DNA of 64,000 bases from Pseudomonas sp. P8_229 (GTDB lineage Bacteria > Pseudomonadota > Gammaproteobacteria > Pseudomonadales > Pseudomonadaceae): contig NZ_CP125378.1 in assembly GCF_034008635.1 (NCBI RefSeq), positions 1,850,001 through 1,914,000 of the forward strand, in the 5' to 3' direction. The position numbers and the translations under genes were made by a program. The notes under the pieces were generated by a model that saw only the letters and a program-made list of their open reading frames with translations, was not told where the DNA came from and did not search any database. This document shows positions 28,760-37,265 of this stretch, one piece after another. Every line of letters starts with the position of its first letter. Positions within the stretch are counted from its first letter, which is position 1.

Positions 28760-29700
28760 TGAACGACACACTCGACACCAGCGCCCGGGAAGACCTCGGC
28801 ACCGACTTCAAGAAAGCCCTCGACGAGGGCTGGCTGCCGATCCGTGAGGTTGCGCGGCAGACCGGCGTCAACGCCATCACCCTGCGCGCCTGGGAGCGCC
28901 GTTACGGGCTGATCGTGCCGCAACGCACGCCCAAGGGCCATCGCCTGTATTCCAGCGAACATGTGCAACGGATCCTGACCATCCTCACCTGGCTCAACCG
29001 GGGGGTGGCGGTCAGTCAGGTCAAACCGCTGCTCGACACGCCACAAGCCTTCACCGAAACGGTGGAGAACGACTGGCAACGCCTGCGTCATGCCTTGCTC
29101 CACGCCGTCACCGAGCTCAACGAACGCAACCTCGACGACAGCATCAACCAGGCCATGGCCCTGTATCCGCCACGTACCCTGTGCGAGCAATTGTTGTTGC
29201 CGCTGCTGGCCGAACTCGAGCAACGTTGGCAGGGCCAGTTCGGTGCGCAGATGGAGCGGGTATTCTTTTATTCGTGGTTACGCAGCAAATTCGGCGCACG
29301 CATCTACCATAACAATCGGCAGTTACACGCTGCGCCCCTGCTGTTGATCAACCATTCGGATCTCGCACTGGAACCACATCTGTGGCTATGCGCGTGGCTG
29401 ATCAGCAGTGCCGATTGCCCGGTGCAAGTGTTCGACTGGCCGCTACCGGCCGGAGAACTGGCACTGGCGGTCGAGCACCTGCAAGCGCGTGGCGTACTGC
29501 TGTATTCGAGCAAGGCGATGAACCTGGCACAGCTGCCAAAATTGTTGAATGGCGTCAGTGCTCCAAAAATGCTGGTCGGACCAACGGTATGCATCCACCA
29601 GACCGAATTGTCCGTAAAAACACGTGAAATCGCTGATTTGTTCCTGGCCGAAGATCCGCTCTCGGCACATCAGGTGCTCGTTCAGCGTGGGCTGATTTAA
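28759..29700 (+). CDS. MerR-family regulator, class II LitR/PplR-like (no cobalamin motifs)
   Basis: 313 residues from ATG 28759, sharing ATGA with the previous stop. The N-terminal MerR helix-turn-helix (WLPIREVARQTGVNAITLRA, then WERRYGLIVPQRTPKGHRLY) is intact. The C-terminal ~200 residues have the helical-plus-Rossmann outline of LitR/CarH photoreceptors. However, the cobalamin lower-ligand DxHxxG motif is absent, and the capping E-H pair reads E-R (QFGAQMERVFFY). This matches class II LitR proteins, which lack B12 and in P. putida (PplR1) repress light-inducible genes through T(G/A)TACA-N12-TGTACA sites. Such sites flank this operon's promoter, so autoregulation is likely. The light input would need a partner such as a short LOV protein, not seen here. 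Confidence 0.88.
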   Translation: MNDTLDTSAREDLGTDFKKALDEGWLPIREVARQTGVNAITLRAWERRYGLIVPQRTPKGHRLYSSEHVQRILTILTWLNRGVAVSQVKPLLDTPQAFTETVENDWQRLRHALLHAVTELNERNLDDSINQAMALYPPRTLCEQLLLPLLAELEQRWQGQFGAQMERVFFYSWLRSKFGARIYHNNRQLHAAPLLLINHSDLALEPHLWLCAWLISSADCPVQVFDWPLPAGELALAVEHLQARGVLLYSSKAMNLAQLPKLLNGVSAPKMLVGPTVCIHQTELSVKTREIADLFLAEDPLSAHQVLVQRGLI

Positions 29701-31157
29701 TGGAAACCGCGATGCAACTGATCTGGCTGCGCAGCGACTTGCGCCAACATGACAACACCGCCCTCGCGGCCGCCGCAGCGCGCGGCCCCACGGTTGCCGT
29801 GTATCTGTTGAGCCCGCAGCAATGGCTGGAGCACGACGCCGCCGCGTGCAAGGTCGACTTCTGGCTGCGCAATCTGCGTGAACTGAGCGCCCGCCTCGGC
29901 GAGTTGAACATTCCGTTGCTGCTGCGCACCGCGGCCCATTGGGATCAGGCCCCGGCGGCGCTGCTCGAACTTTGCCGCCAACTGAACATCGAAGCCGTGC
30001 ACGTCAACGAAGAATACGGCGTCCACGAAAGCCGTCGCGATGCAGCAGTCGCCCTGGCCCTGAAAACCAAAGGCATCACGTTTCAAAGTTATCTGGATCA
30101 ACTGCTGTTCAAGCCCGGCACGGTACTGACCAAAACCGAGACTTACTTTCAGGTGTTCAGTCAGTTCCGCAAGGTCTGCTACGAGCGCCTGCACCGCTCA
30201 ATGCCTGCGCTGGTAAAAGCACCCGGAAAACAGTCGAAACTGAACATCGACAGCGATCCGGTGCCCGAGTCGGTCGAAGGCTTTGCAACACCGAGCGCGT
30301 CATTGCGCGCCCTGTGGCCGGCCGGCGAGCAGGAAGCCCGGCGCCGCCTCGACACCTTCGCCGACGCGCAAATTGACTACTACCAGAGCGAACGCGACTT
30401 CCCGGCCAAGCCCGGTACCAGTCAACTCTCGGCCTATCTGGCCACAGGGGTGATCTCGCCGCGCCAATGCCTGCACGCCGCCCTGCAAAGCAATCAGGGC
30501 GAGTTCGACAGCGGCAAGGTCGGCGCGGTGACCTGGATCAACGAGCTGCTGTGGCGCGAGTTCTACAAGCACATTCTGGTCGGCTACCCACGGGTCTCGC
30601 GCAACCGTGCGTTTCGCCCGGAAACCGAGGCCCTGGCCTGGCGCGATGCGCCGGACGAGCTGGCAGCGTGGCAAGAGGCGCGCACCGGGTTGCCGATCAT
30701 CGATGCGGCCATGCGCCAACTGCTGGAAACCGGCTGGATGCACAACCGCTTGCGGATGGTGGTGGCGATGTTCCTGACCAAAAACCTGCTGATCGACTGG
30801 CGCGAAGGCGAACGATTTTTCATGCAGCATCTGATCGACGGCGACCTGGCGGCGAACAACGGTGGCTGGCAGTGGAGTGCTTCGACCGGTACCGATTCGG
30901 CGCCGTACTTCCGCATTTTCAACCCGCTGAGCCAATCGGAAAAATTCGACAGAGAAGGCCTGTTCATCAAGCACTGGCTGCCTGAACTGGCCGATCTGAA
31001 CAAAAAGGAAGTGCACAACCCGGCCAGTACCGGCGGGCTGTTCGGCGTCGCGGACTATCCGTCGCCGATCGTCAATCTCGGGGCTTCGCGCGAACGGGCG
31101 CTGGCGGCGTTCAAGAACCTGCCGTCGCGCTCGTCTATGGGAGAGGCCCATGAGTGA
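29700..31157 (+). CDS. phrB: Deoxyribodipyrimidine photolyase
   Basis: 485 residues from the ATG overlapping the MerR stop (TAATG). A second ATG at 29712 gives the more usual MQLIWLRSDLRQHDN start and may be the true one. The enzyme repairs cyclobutane pyrimidine dimers in DNA using blue light, FADH- and an antenna cofactor. The FAD/DNA-binding region WINELLWREFYKHILVGYPR and the signature TGLPIIDAAMRQLLETGWMH, followed by NRLRMVVAMFL, are complete, as is DLAANNGGWQWSASTGTDSA. Its place after a LitR-type regulator accounts for probable light induction. Confidence 0.95.
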   Translation: METAMQLIWLRSDLRQHDNTALAAAAARGPTVAVYLLSPQQWLEHDAAACKVDFWLRNLRELSARLGELNIPLLLRTAAHWDQAPAALLELCRQLNIEAVHVNEEYGVHESRRDAAVALALKTKGITFQSYLDQLLFKPGTVLTKTETYFQVFSQFRKVCYERLHRSMPALVKAPGKQSKLNIDSDPVPESVEGFATPSASLRALWPAGEQEARRRLDTFADAQIDYYQSERDFPAKPGTSQLSAYLATGVISPRQCLHAALQSNQGEFDSGKVGAVTWINELLWREFYKHILVGYPRVSRNRAFRPETEALAWRDAPDELAAWQEARTGLPIIDAAMRQLLETGWMHNRLRMVVAMFLTKNLLIDWREGERFFMQHLIDGDLAANNGGWQWSASTGTDSAPYFRIFNPLSQSEKFDREGLFIKHWLPELADLNKKEVHNPASTGGLFGVADYPSPIVNLGASRERALAAFKNLPSRSSMGEAHE

Positions 31158-31572
31158 ATTTCTGCGTCGCTTCGCTCGCCAGTTTGCCGAATTGAACAAA
31201 GGCAACCTGCAACGTCTGGGCGAGCTGTACAGCGATGACATTCACTTCACCGACCCGTTGCACGAAGTCCAGGGGCTGGCGCAACTGCAGCATTACTTCA
31301 GCGAGCTGTACGCCAACGTCAACGAGCTGCGCTTTGACTTCCACGGCTTCGACCAGATCGGTGACTGTGAAGGCTACCTGCGCTGGGTCATGAGTTACCG
31401 CCACCCGCGCCTGGCGGGTGGCCGATTGATTCGCGTCGCCGGGTGTTCGCACCTGCTGTGGCGCGACAAGGTCTATCGCCACCGGGATTATTTCGATGCC
31501 GGGGCCATGCTATATGAACATTTACCCGTATTGGGCCGGCTGATTGCCTGGCTGAAAAGGAGAATGGGATGA
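31150..31572 (+). CDS. NTF2-like/SnoaL-fold protein
   Basis: 140 residues; its ATG lies inside the end of phrB. The pattern FAELNKGNLQRLGELYSDDI, then HFTDPLHEVQGLAQLQHYF, is the nuclear-transport-factor-2 fold, a small cone-shaped pocket often used as an enzyme or binding module. It has no recognisable catalytic pair. Homologues sit in ChrR/RpoE singlet-oxygen operons beside the same SDR, FAD and Cfa-like genes, so a role in modifying a lipid or in that stress response is inferred. Confidence 0.85.
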   Translation: MSEFLRRFARQFAELNKGNLQRLGELYSDDIHFTDPLHEVQGLAQLQHYFSELYANVNELRFDFHGFDQIGDCEGYLRWVMSYRHPRLAGGRLIRVAGCSHLLWRDKVYRHRDYFDAGAMLYEHLPVLGRLIAWLKRRMG

Positions 31573-32351
31573 GTCGTACACCTCCACGGCGTTATTGGCT
31601 GACCGGTGCCAGCAGTGGCATCGGCGCAGCGCTGGCCGAAGAGATTCTGAAAAGCGGCGCGCAACTGGCCGTCAGCTCGCGTCAATTGGCACCGCTCAAG
31701 GTGCTGGCGCAACGTTATCCGGGGCAAGTGCTGGTGGTGGCGGGCGACCTGACTGACAGTCAGACCGTGCGCGAGATCGGCCAGCAGATCGAACAGGTCT
31801 GGGGCGCACTGGACAGTGTGATCCTCAATGCCGGCACCTGCGAATACGTCGATGCCCGGCAGTTCGACGCCTCGATCATCGAGCATGTGGTGCGTACCAA
31901 CCTGCTCGCCAGCAGCTACTGCATCGAAGCCGCCCTGCCGTTACTGCGTAAAGGCACCACACCGCATCTGGTCGGAATGGCCAGTTCCGTGACCTACCTG
32001 CCGCTGCCACGGGCCGAGGCCTATGGCGCGTCGAAGGCCGGGCTGCGTTACCTGTTTGAATCGCTGCGCATTGATCTGGCCATCGAGGGCATGGATGTCA
32101 CCATCATCAGCCCGGGTTTTGTCGAAACGCCACTGACGGCCAAGAACGACTTTCCGATGCCATTGAGCTGGCCTGTTGATAAAGCCGCGCGACACATCTT
32201 CACCCACCTCAAGCAACGACCGCTGGAAATCGCCTTTCCGGCACTGTTCATGGCTGCACTGTGGCCACTGTCGAAACTGCCGGCCCGCCTGCAACTGGCG
32301 ATCGGCAAGCGCATGGTGCGCAGTAGCCCCCCCCTGCGCGACCCAACATGA
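31569..32351 (+). CDS. Short-chain dehydrogenase/reductase
   Basis: 260 residues, overlapping the previous stop by ATGA. The cofactor motif TGASSGIG lies at residues 13-20, NAG near residue 90, and the catalytic Ser-Tyr-Lys in MASSVTYLP and AEAYGASKAGLRY. The C-terminus (FPALFMAALWPLSKLPARLQ) is hydrophobic and may touch the membrane. The substrate is unknown. It lies between the NTF2-like and FAD-oxidoreductase genes, a set conserved in photo-oxidative stress operons. Confidence 0.9.
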   Translation: MSRTPPRRYWLTGASSGIGAALAEEILKSGAQLAVSSRQLAPLKVLAQRYPGQVLVVAGDLTDSQTVREIGQQIEQVWGALDSVILNAGTCEYVDARQFDASIIEHVVRTNLLASSYCIEAALPLLRKGTTPHLVGMASSVTYLPLPRAEAYGASKAGLRYLFESLRIDLAIEGMDVTIISPGFVETPLTAKNDFPMPLSWPVDKAARHIFTHLKQRPLEIAFPALFMAALWPLSKLPARLQLAIGKRMVRSSPPLRDPT

Positions 32352-33595
32352 GAATCGCCATTGTCGGCAGCGGGATCGCGGGCCTGACCTGCGCGTACCT
32401 GCTCAATCGCCGACATGACGTCACGGTGTTCGAGGCCAGCGACTGGGTCGGCGGCCACACGCACACCGTGCAGGTGACCGTCGATGGCCGCCAATACAGC
32501 GTGGACACCGGTTTCATCGTGTTCAACGACTGGACCTACCCGAACTTCATTCGTTTGCTCGGCCAGCTCGGGGTGTCGTTCAAACCGACCGAAATGAGCT
32601 TCTCGGTGACCGATCCGGACACGGGCCTGGAATACAACGGTAACAACCTCAACAGCCTGTTCGCCCAGCGTCGCAACCTGCTGTCGCCGGGGTTCTGGGG
32701 CATGTTGCGCGACATCCTGCGTTTCAATAAAGAAGCCCAGCGCGATCTCGCCGAACAACGGATCGCCGCCGACACCACGCTCGACGATTACCTCAAGGCC
32801 GGCGGTTACGGCGAACGCTTCATCCTGCATTACATCGTGCCCATGGGCTCGGCGATCTGGTCGATGCCGATGGCCGAGATGCTCAATTTCCCGCTGCAGT
32901 TCTTCGTGCGGTTCTTCAACAACCATGGCCTGTTGTCGGTCAGGGATCGCCCGCTATGGCAGGTGATCGAGGGTGGCTCCAGTGCCTACGTTGCGCCGTT
33001 GATCGCTGCGTTCAACGATAAGATCCGCCTCAGTTGCCCCGTGACCCGCATCGATCGCGACGAACACGGCGTGGTTATCCACAGCCCGGCCGGCATCGAG
33101 CGCTTCGACAAAGTAGTGCTCGCCTGCCACAGCGATCAGGCCCTGCCACTGCTGACCCGCCCCAGCCAGGTGGAACGGGCGATCCTCGGCGCCCTGCCCT
33201 ACGCCGACAACGAAGTGGTGCTGCACACCGACACCCGCCTGCTGCCTTCGCGCAAACTGGCCTGGGCCAGTTGGAACTATCGCTTGAGTGGTGCCGGCCA
33301 TACGCATGCCGCAGTCACCTACGACATGAACATCCTGCAGGGGATAGCGAGCGACACCACGTTCTGCGTCAGCCTCAATCAGAGCGCCGGCATCAACCCG
33401 TTCAAGGTGCTCGCCAAATACACCTACGCCCACCCGCAATTCAGCCTCGCGGCAGTCGCGGCGCAGAACCGCTGGGCCGAGCTGGACGGTCAGCAACACA
33501 CCCATTACTGCGGCGCCTACTGGGCCAACGGCTTTCATGAGGACGGCGTGGTCAGCGCCTTGCGTGTGGCCGCCGCGTTCGGGGAAAGCTTATGA
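32348..33595 (+). CDS. FAD-dependent oxidoreductase (COG2907/amine-oxidase fold)
   Basis: 415 residues, overlapping the SDR stop by ATGA. The FAD motif MRIAIVGSGIAGLTCAYLLN is at the N-terminus, followed by the conserved GGHTHTV and VDTGFIVFN. The family is related to fatty-acid and carotenoid flavoenzymes. Members encoded beside Cfa-like methyltransferases have been proposed to desaturate or oxidise acyl chains before or after methylation. Here that points to the membrane-lipid branch of the operon. The exact reaction is not known. Confidence 0.9.
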   Translation: MRIAIVGSGIAGLTCAYLLNRRHDVTVFEASDWVGGHTHTVQVTVDGRQYSVDTGFIVFNDWTYPNFIRLLGQLGVSFKPTEMSFSVTDPDTGLEYNGNNLNSLFAQRRNLLSPGFWGMLRDILRFNKEAQRDLAEQRIAADTTLDDYLKAGGYGERFILHYIVPMGSAIWSMPMAEMLNFPLQFFVRFFNNHGLLSVRDRPLWQVIEGGSSAYVAPLIAAFNDKIRLSCPVTRIDRDEHGVVIHSPAGIERFDKVVLACHSDQALPLLTRPSQVERAILGALPYADNEVVLHTDTRLLPSRKLAWASWNYRLSGAGHTHAAVTYDMNILQGIASDTTFCVSLNQSAGINPFKVLAKYTYAHPQFSLAAVAAQNRWAELDGQQHTHYCGAYWANGFHEDGVVSALRVAAAFGESL

Positions 33596-34407
33596 ACAGC
33601 GCCCTGTACAGTGGCTGGATCGGCCATCGGCGCTTTGCGCCCAGACGCCATGAATTTCGTTACCGGATCGGTTTGCTGTACCTCGATCTGGCCGAACAGG
33701 ACGCGGTGTTCGCACTGTCAGCGCTCGCCAGTCGCAGCCGCTTTGCGCCGTTTTCGTTTCGCGAAACCGACTACCTGAAAACCTTCACCGGCAGCGGCAT
33801 GCGCTTGATCGATGCGGTGCGCCAGCAGGTCGGCGCCGCCCTTGGCCATGAGCCGCAAGGATCAGTCTGCCTGCTGACCCAACCGCGCAGCTGGGGTCTG
33901 GCGTTCAATCCGGTGAGCTTCTTCTATTGCCACGAGGCTGACGGGCAACTGGCGGCGATTCTCTGTGAAGTGACCAACACGCCGTGGCGCGAGCGTTATC
34001 ACTACGTGCTGCCGGCGCGCGCACCGGTCGATCTGCAGGACTTTCACCAGCACTTCGCGGTGGCCAAGGCCTTTCATGTCTCGCCGTTCCTGCCGCGCGA
34101 TCTTGAGTACCGCATGAGTTTCAGCCCGGCCGCGCAAACCCTCGGCGTGCACATGGCCGACTGGCAGGGCGAGCAAAAACTGTTCGACGCCACGCTGAAC
34201 TTGCAGCGCAAGCCCCTCGATCGCCGCAGCCTGCACCGCTACTTGTGGCGCTTTCCATGGATGACCGCGAAAACCTGCCTGGCGATTTATTGGCAAGCCA
34301 TGCGTCTGCTGCTCAAGCGTGCCCCGGTTTTTGCTCATCAGGCTGCCAACGGCAGCTTTCAAACCGCCACTGTGCCTCCCAAGGAGCACCACCATGAAAT
34401 CCTCTAG
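33592..34407 (+). CDS. DUF1365 protein
   Basis: 271 residues starting MNSALYSGWIGHRRFAPRRH, overlapping the FAD gene by ATGA. RFAPRRHEFRYRIGLLYLDL, NPVSFFYCHEADGQL and FHVSPFLPRDLEYRM are DUF1365 hallmarks. The protein is usually encoded directly between the COG2907 flavoprotein and the Cfa-like enzyme, as here, which suggests a shared acyl-lipid pathway. No catalytic residues can be assigned. It overlaps the next gene by fourteen bases. Confidence 0.9.
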   Translation: MNSALYSGWIGHRRFAPRRHEFRYRIGLLYLDLAEQDAVFALSALASRSRFAPFSFRETDYLKTFTGSGMRLIDAVRQQVGAALGHEPQGSVCLLTQPRSWGLAFNPVSFFYCHEADGQLAAILCEVTNTPWRERYHYVLPARAPVDLQDFHQHFAVAKAFHVSPFLPRDLEYRMSFSPAAQTLGVHMADWQGEQKLFDATLNLQRKPLDRRSLHRYLWRFPWMTAKTCLAIYWQAMRLLLKRAPVFAHQAANGSFQTATVPPKEHHHEIL

Positions 34408-35659
34408 CCTGTCAGTCAATCGCCTCAGTACCAACGGTTTGACCGGCTCGCTGCTGCGTCGCGGTGTGTTGCGCCAATTGGGGCAACTCAAATACGGCCA
34501 ACTGCTGCTGATCGAGGACGGTGAGCAAACACTGTTCGGTACCCCGGGCAGTGCGGTGCTGGGCGAAATCCACATACAGGACCCGGCCACCTGGGGCATG
34601 GTCGCCAGCAACGGTTCGATCGGTGCAGGCGAGGCGTTTATCCACGGCTATTGGAGTTCGCCTGACCTGACCGCCGTGGTGCGGGTGTTCGTCAGCAATC
34701 TTGAAGTGCTGGACGCGATGGAAGGTGGACTGGCCCGCCTGGGTCGACCTTTCGTGCAAGGCCTGCACTGGCTCAACCGCAACACGCGCAAGGGTTCGCA
34801 GAAAAATATCGCCGCGCACTACGACTTGGGCAACGACCTGTTCGAACAGTTTCTCGACCCGACAATGATGTATTCGGCAGCGCAGTTCCTCACCGCCGAA
34901 GACAGTCTGGAACAGGCACAACTGAACAAGCTGGAACGGATCTGCCAGAAGCTCGCGCTCAAGCCCACCGATCATCTGCTGGAGATCGGCACAGGCTGGG
35001 GCAGCATGGCGCTTTACGCCGCGCAGCATTACGGTTGCCATGTAACCACCACAACACTGTCGAAAGAGCAGTACGCGTTTACCGCCCAGCGCATCGAGGC
35101 ATTGGGACTACAGGATCGGGTGACGCTGCTGCTCAAGGACTACCGCGACCTCACCGGCGAATACGACAAACTGGTGTCGATCGAGATGATCGAAGCAGTC
35201 GGCCACCGCTTTCTGCCGACTTACTTCAAGCAATGCGCGCACCTGCTCAAGAGCAACGGCCTGATGCTGTTGCAGGCGATCACCATCCGCGAGCAGCGCT
35301 ATGAACAGGCCCGGCGCGGCGTCGACTTCATCCAGCGCTATATCTTCCCCGGCGGCGCCCTGCCCTGTGTGCAGAAGATGCTCGAGATCGTCAGCCGCGA
35401 CACCGACATGAACCTGCTGCACATGGAAGACTTCGGCCTGCACTACGCCCGCACCCTGCGCCTGTGGCACGAGAATTTTCGCCGCGCCCATGGGCACTTG
35501 AGCGAGCTGGGGTACGACGATTACTTCCTGCGGTTGTGGGAGTTTTACCTGTGTTACTGCGAAGGCGGGTTCCTGGAGCGCACCATCGGCACCGCGCAAT
35601 TGCTTCTGGCTAAACCTGCGGCGATGCCGGCACCGCTGCTGGGACGCTTCGATGCTTGA
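34394..35659 (+). CDS. Cyclopropane-fatty-acid synthase-like SAM methyltransferase
   Basis: 421 residues from ATG 34394, preceded by AAGGAG. The N-terminal lipid-binding domain is followed by the methyltransferase domain, with NIAAHYDLGNDLFEQFLDPT, MMYSAAQF, the SAM motif LLEIGTGWGSMALYAAQHYG near residue 197, and QRYIFPGGALPCVQKMLEI. Cfa enzymes add a methylene from SAM to unsaturated acyl chains of phospholipids. The linkage to phr, SDR, FAD and DUF1365 suggests the furan-fatty-acid methylase (UfaM-type) rather than housekeeping Cfa, but sequence alone cannot separate them. A stress-induced membrane remodelling role is likely. Confidence 0.9.
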   Translation: MKSSSLSVNRLSTNGLTGSLLRRGVLRQLGQLKYGQLLLIEDGEQTLFGTPGSAVLGEIHIQDPATWGMVASNGSIGAGEAFIHGYWSSPDLTAVVRVFVSNLEVLDAMEGGLARLGRPFVQGLHWLNRNTRKGSQKNIAAHYDLGNDLFEQFLDPTMMYSAAQFLTAEDSLEQAQLNKLERICQKLALKPTDHLLEIGTGWGSMALYAAQHYGCHVTTTTLSKEQYAFTAQRIEALGLQDRVTLLLKDYRDLTGEYDKLVSIEMIEAVGHRFLPTYFKQCAHLLKSNGLMLLQAITIREQRYEQARRGVDFIQRYIFPGGALPCVQKMLEIVSRDTDMNLLHMEDFGLHYARTLRLWHENFRRAHGHLSELGYDDYFLRLWEFYLCYCEGGFLERTIGTAQLLLAKPAAMPAPLLGRFDA

Positions 35660-36143
35660 GCGGCTCTGCAACGCGGTGCTGTTCCAGATCGGATGGCTGG
35701 CCTGCGTGCTCGGTGGCAACAGTCTGTGGTTGCTGTTGGCACTGGCGGTACTGGTGATCCATCTGGGCTGGATCAGCAGTTGGGCGGCGGAAGGTCGCCT
35801 GGTCCTCAGCGTGGTGATTGTCGGTACGGCGGTGGACAGCGTACTGCGTGCTGCCGGGGTATTCGAGTTCCAGGATCTGTCGCCACTGATTCCGCTGTGG
35901 CTGATGCTGCTCTGGGCCTTGCTCGCCACCACATTGCGCCACTGCCTGCAATGGAGCGCCCGGCCATGGTGGCTGGCCAGCGCACTCGGTGCAGTGGGCG
36001 GCGCCGTGTCCTATTGCGGTGGCGGACGTTTGGCCGGAGTGCAATTTCCCTACGGCGAACTGCCGACCCTGATCGGCATCGGCCTGCTGTGGGCGCTGCT
36101 GTTTCCGTTGCTGCATGCCATGGCGCGACGTCTGAGCCACTGA
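35652..36143 (+). CDS. DUF2878 membrane protein
   Basis: 163 residues, overlapping the methyltransferase stop by eight bases. Five to six hydrophobic segments (for example FQIGWLACVLGGNSLWLLLA and IPLWLMLLWALLATTL) and the mid-protein VVIVGTAVDSVLRAAGVF and FPYGELPTLI fit DUF2878. It is an integral inner-membrane protein found at the end of the same stress/lipid operons. Function unknown. It is probably the last gene of the operon that starts at 27797. Confidence 0.88.
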   Translation: MLERLCNAVLFQIGWLACVLGGNSLWLLLALAVLVIHLGWISSWAAEGRLVLSVVIVGTAVDSVLRAAGVFEFQDLSPLIPLWLMLLWALLATTLRHCLQWSARPWWLASALGAVGGAVSYCGGGRLAGVQFPYGELPTLIGIGLLWALLFPLLHAMARRLSH

Positions 36144-36195
36144 GCGTCTGTCAGGCCTTTCACACAGTCACTGGCCACTGCCTTACACTGCGCCC

Positions 36196-36501
36196 ATGAA
36201 AACCATTCCCCATCGGCAAATTGCCGAACCAGCGGTCACCTGCTCGACCTGCGCCGCCTGTTGCTGTCAGCTCGAAGTGATGTTGATCACCGACACCGGC
36301 GTGCCTGAGCGTTTTATCGATACCGATGAGTGGGGCGGTGAAGTGATGTTGCGTCTGGACGACGGCTGGTGCGCAGCGCTGGATCGCGACAGCATGATGT
36401 GCACGATCTATGAGAAACGCCCGCTGATCTGCCGCGAATTCGAGATGGGCGCGCCGGAATGCATTGAAGAACGCAAAGGCATTGCCACGGCGTATCGCTG
36501 A
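36196..36501 (+). CDS. YkgJ-family cysteine-cluster protein
   Basis: 101 residues. Eight cysteines include CSTCAACCC near residue 16 and others in WCAALDRDSMMCTIYEKRP, ICREF and APEC, the UPF0153/YkgJ metal-binding pattern (zinc or iron-sulfur). Role unknown. It starts 52 bases after the DUF2878 gene in the same direction and could be read through from that operon. A REP doublet follows it. Confidence 0.85.
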   Translation: MKTIPHRQIAEPAVTCSTCAACCCQLEVMLITDTGVPERFIDTDEWGGEVMLRLDDGWCAALDRDSMMCTIYEKRPLICREFEMGAPECIEERKGIATAYR

Positions 36502-36523
36502 ACTTTCCAACACCACAAAACAA

Positions 36524-36616
36524 CTGTGGGAGCGGGCTTGCTCGCGAAAGCGGTGGGTCAATCAACTCACATGTCGACTGATACACCGCTTTCGCGAGCA
36601 AGCCCGCTCCCACAGG
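36524..36616. repeat. Paired REP element (type GTGGGAGCGGGCTTGCTCGCG)
   Basis: CTGTGGGAGCGGGCTTGCTC is inverted as GAGCAAGCCCGCTCCCACAG. It lies between convergent ykgJ and pagL. Confidence 0.9.
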
Positions 36617-36634
36617 GATCTAAGCAATCTGCGC

Positions 36635-37153
36635 TTACAGCGGCATCGAGTAATGCAGCGAGTAGCTCTCTACTCCGTCGTTGTTACTCGACATACCCGC
36701 GTTGGAATAGTGAGTCGCGCGGATCCCCACTTCATGCCCGCCGTTAAAGCGCAAGCCGAAGCCGAAACGGTCTTCGAACTGAAAGGCCTGGCCGATCTTG
36801 TTGCCTTCATACTCGGTGTTGGAGAACACCGCGGCACCAATCCCCGCCTCGACATACGGTTTGACCGACTGGCCGGCAAACTCGTAAACCAACACCGGCG
36901 AGAACGACAGGCTGTTATTGCTGGAGGTCTTGTCACCTTCCCAATAAGTGTAGGCACCGCTCCAGTAACCGGTCAGACGCCCGACGTCGCTTTGCAGCCA
37001 GCTCTTGTCCCAATCGAAATTCATCCCCAGGCGATACGTCATCGTCGAATCGCTGGTCGCCCCCACTGCAAACTCAACGTTTGCCGCTTGTGCAGTAAAA
37101 CTTTGCCCCATCAATGCAGCCGCAATCGCGGCCAAGCAGAATAGTCGCTTCAC
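36635..37153 (-). CDS. pagL: Lipid A 3-O-deacylase PagL
   Basis: 172 residues from a GTG at 37153 (AAGGAAG seven bases before it). A signal peptide (VKRLFCLAAIAAALMGQSFT, cleaved near AQA) precedes an eight-strand outer-membrane barrel with alternating aromatic strands, ending in the typical C-terminal HYSMPL. The catalytic His-Ser pair is in THYSNAGM and the glutamate follows in DGVESYS, as in P. aeruginosa PagL. It removes the 3-O acyl chain of lipid A. The gene stands alone between ykgJ and murI. Confidence 0.9.
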   Translation of the reverse strand: MKRLFCLAAIAAALMGQSFTAQAANVEFAVGATSDSTMTYRLGMNFDWDKSWLQSDVGRLTGYWSGAYTYWEGDKTSSNNSLSFSPVLVYEFAGQSVKPYVEAGIGAAVFSNTEYEGNKIGQAFQFEDRFGFGLRFNGGHEVGIRATHYSNAGMSSNNDGVESYSLHYSMPL

Positions 37154-37265
37154 GTTGAAACTTCCTTTTCCGGAACGATCGTTTGGTTTTCTAGGTGACT
37201 CAGCCGTATAGAAATCGGCGCTTGAGCAGAAGTTCAGCTGACTTTTTAGATATTTCACGCTTTTT

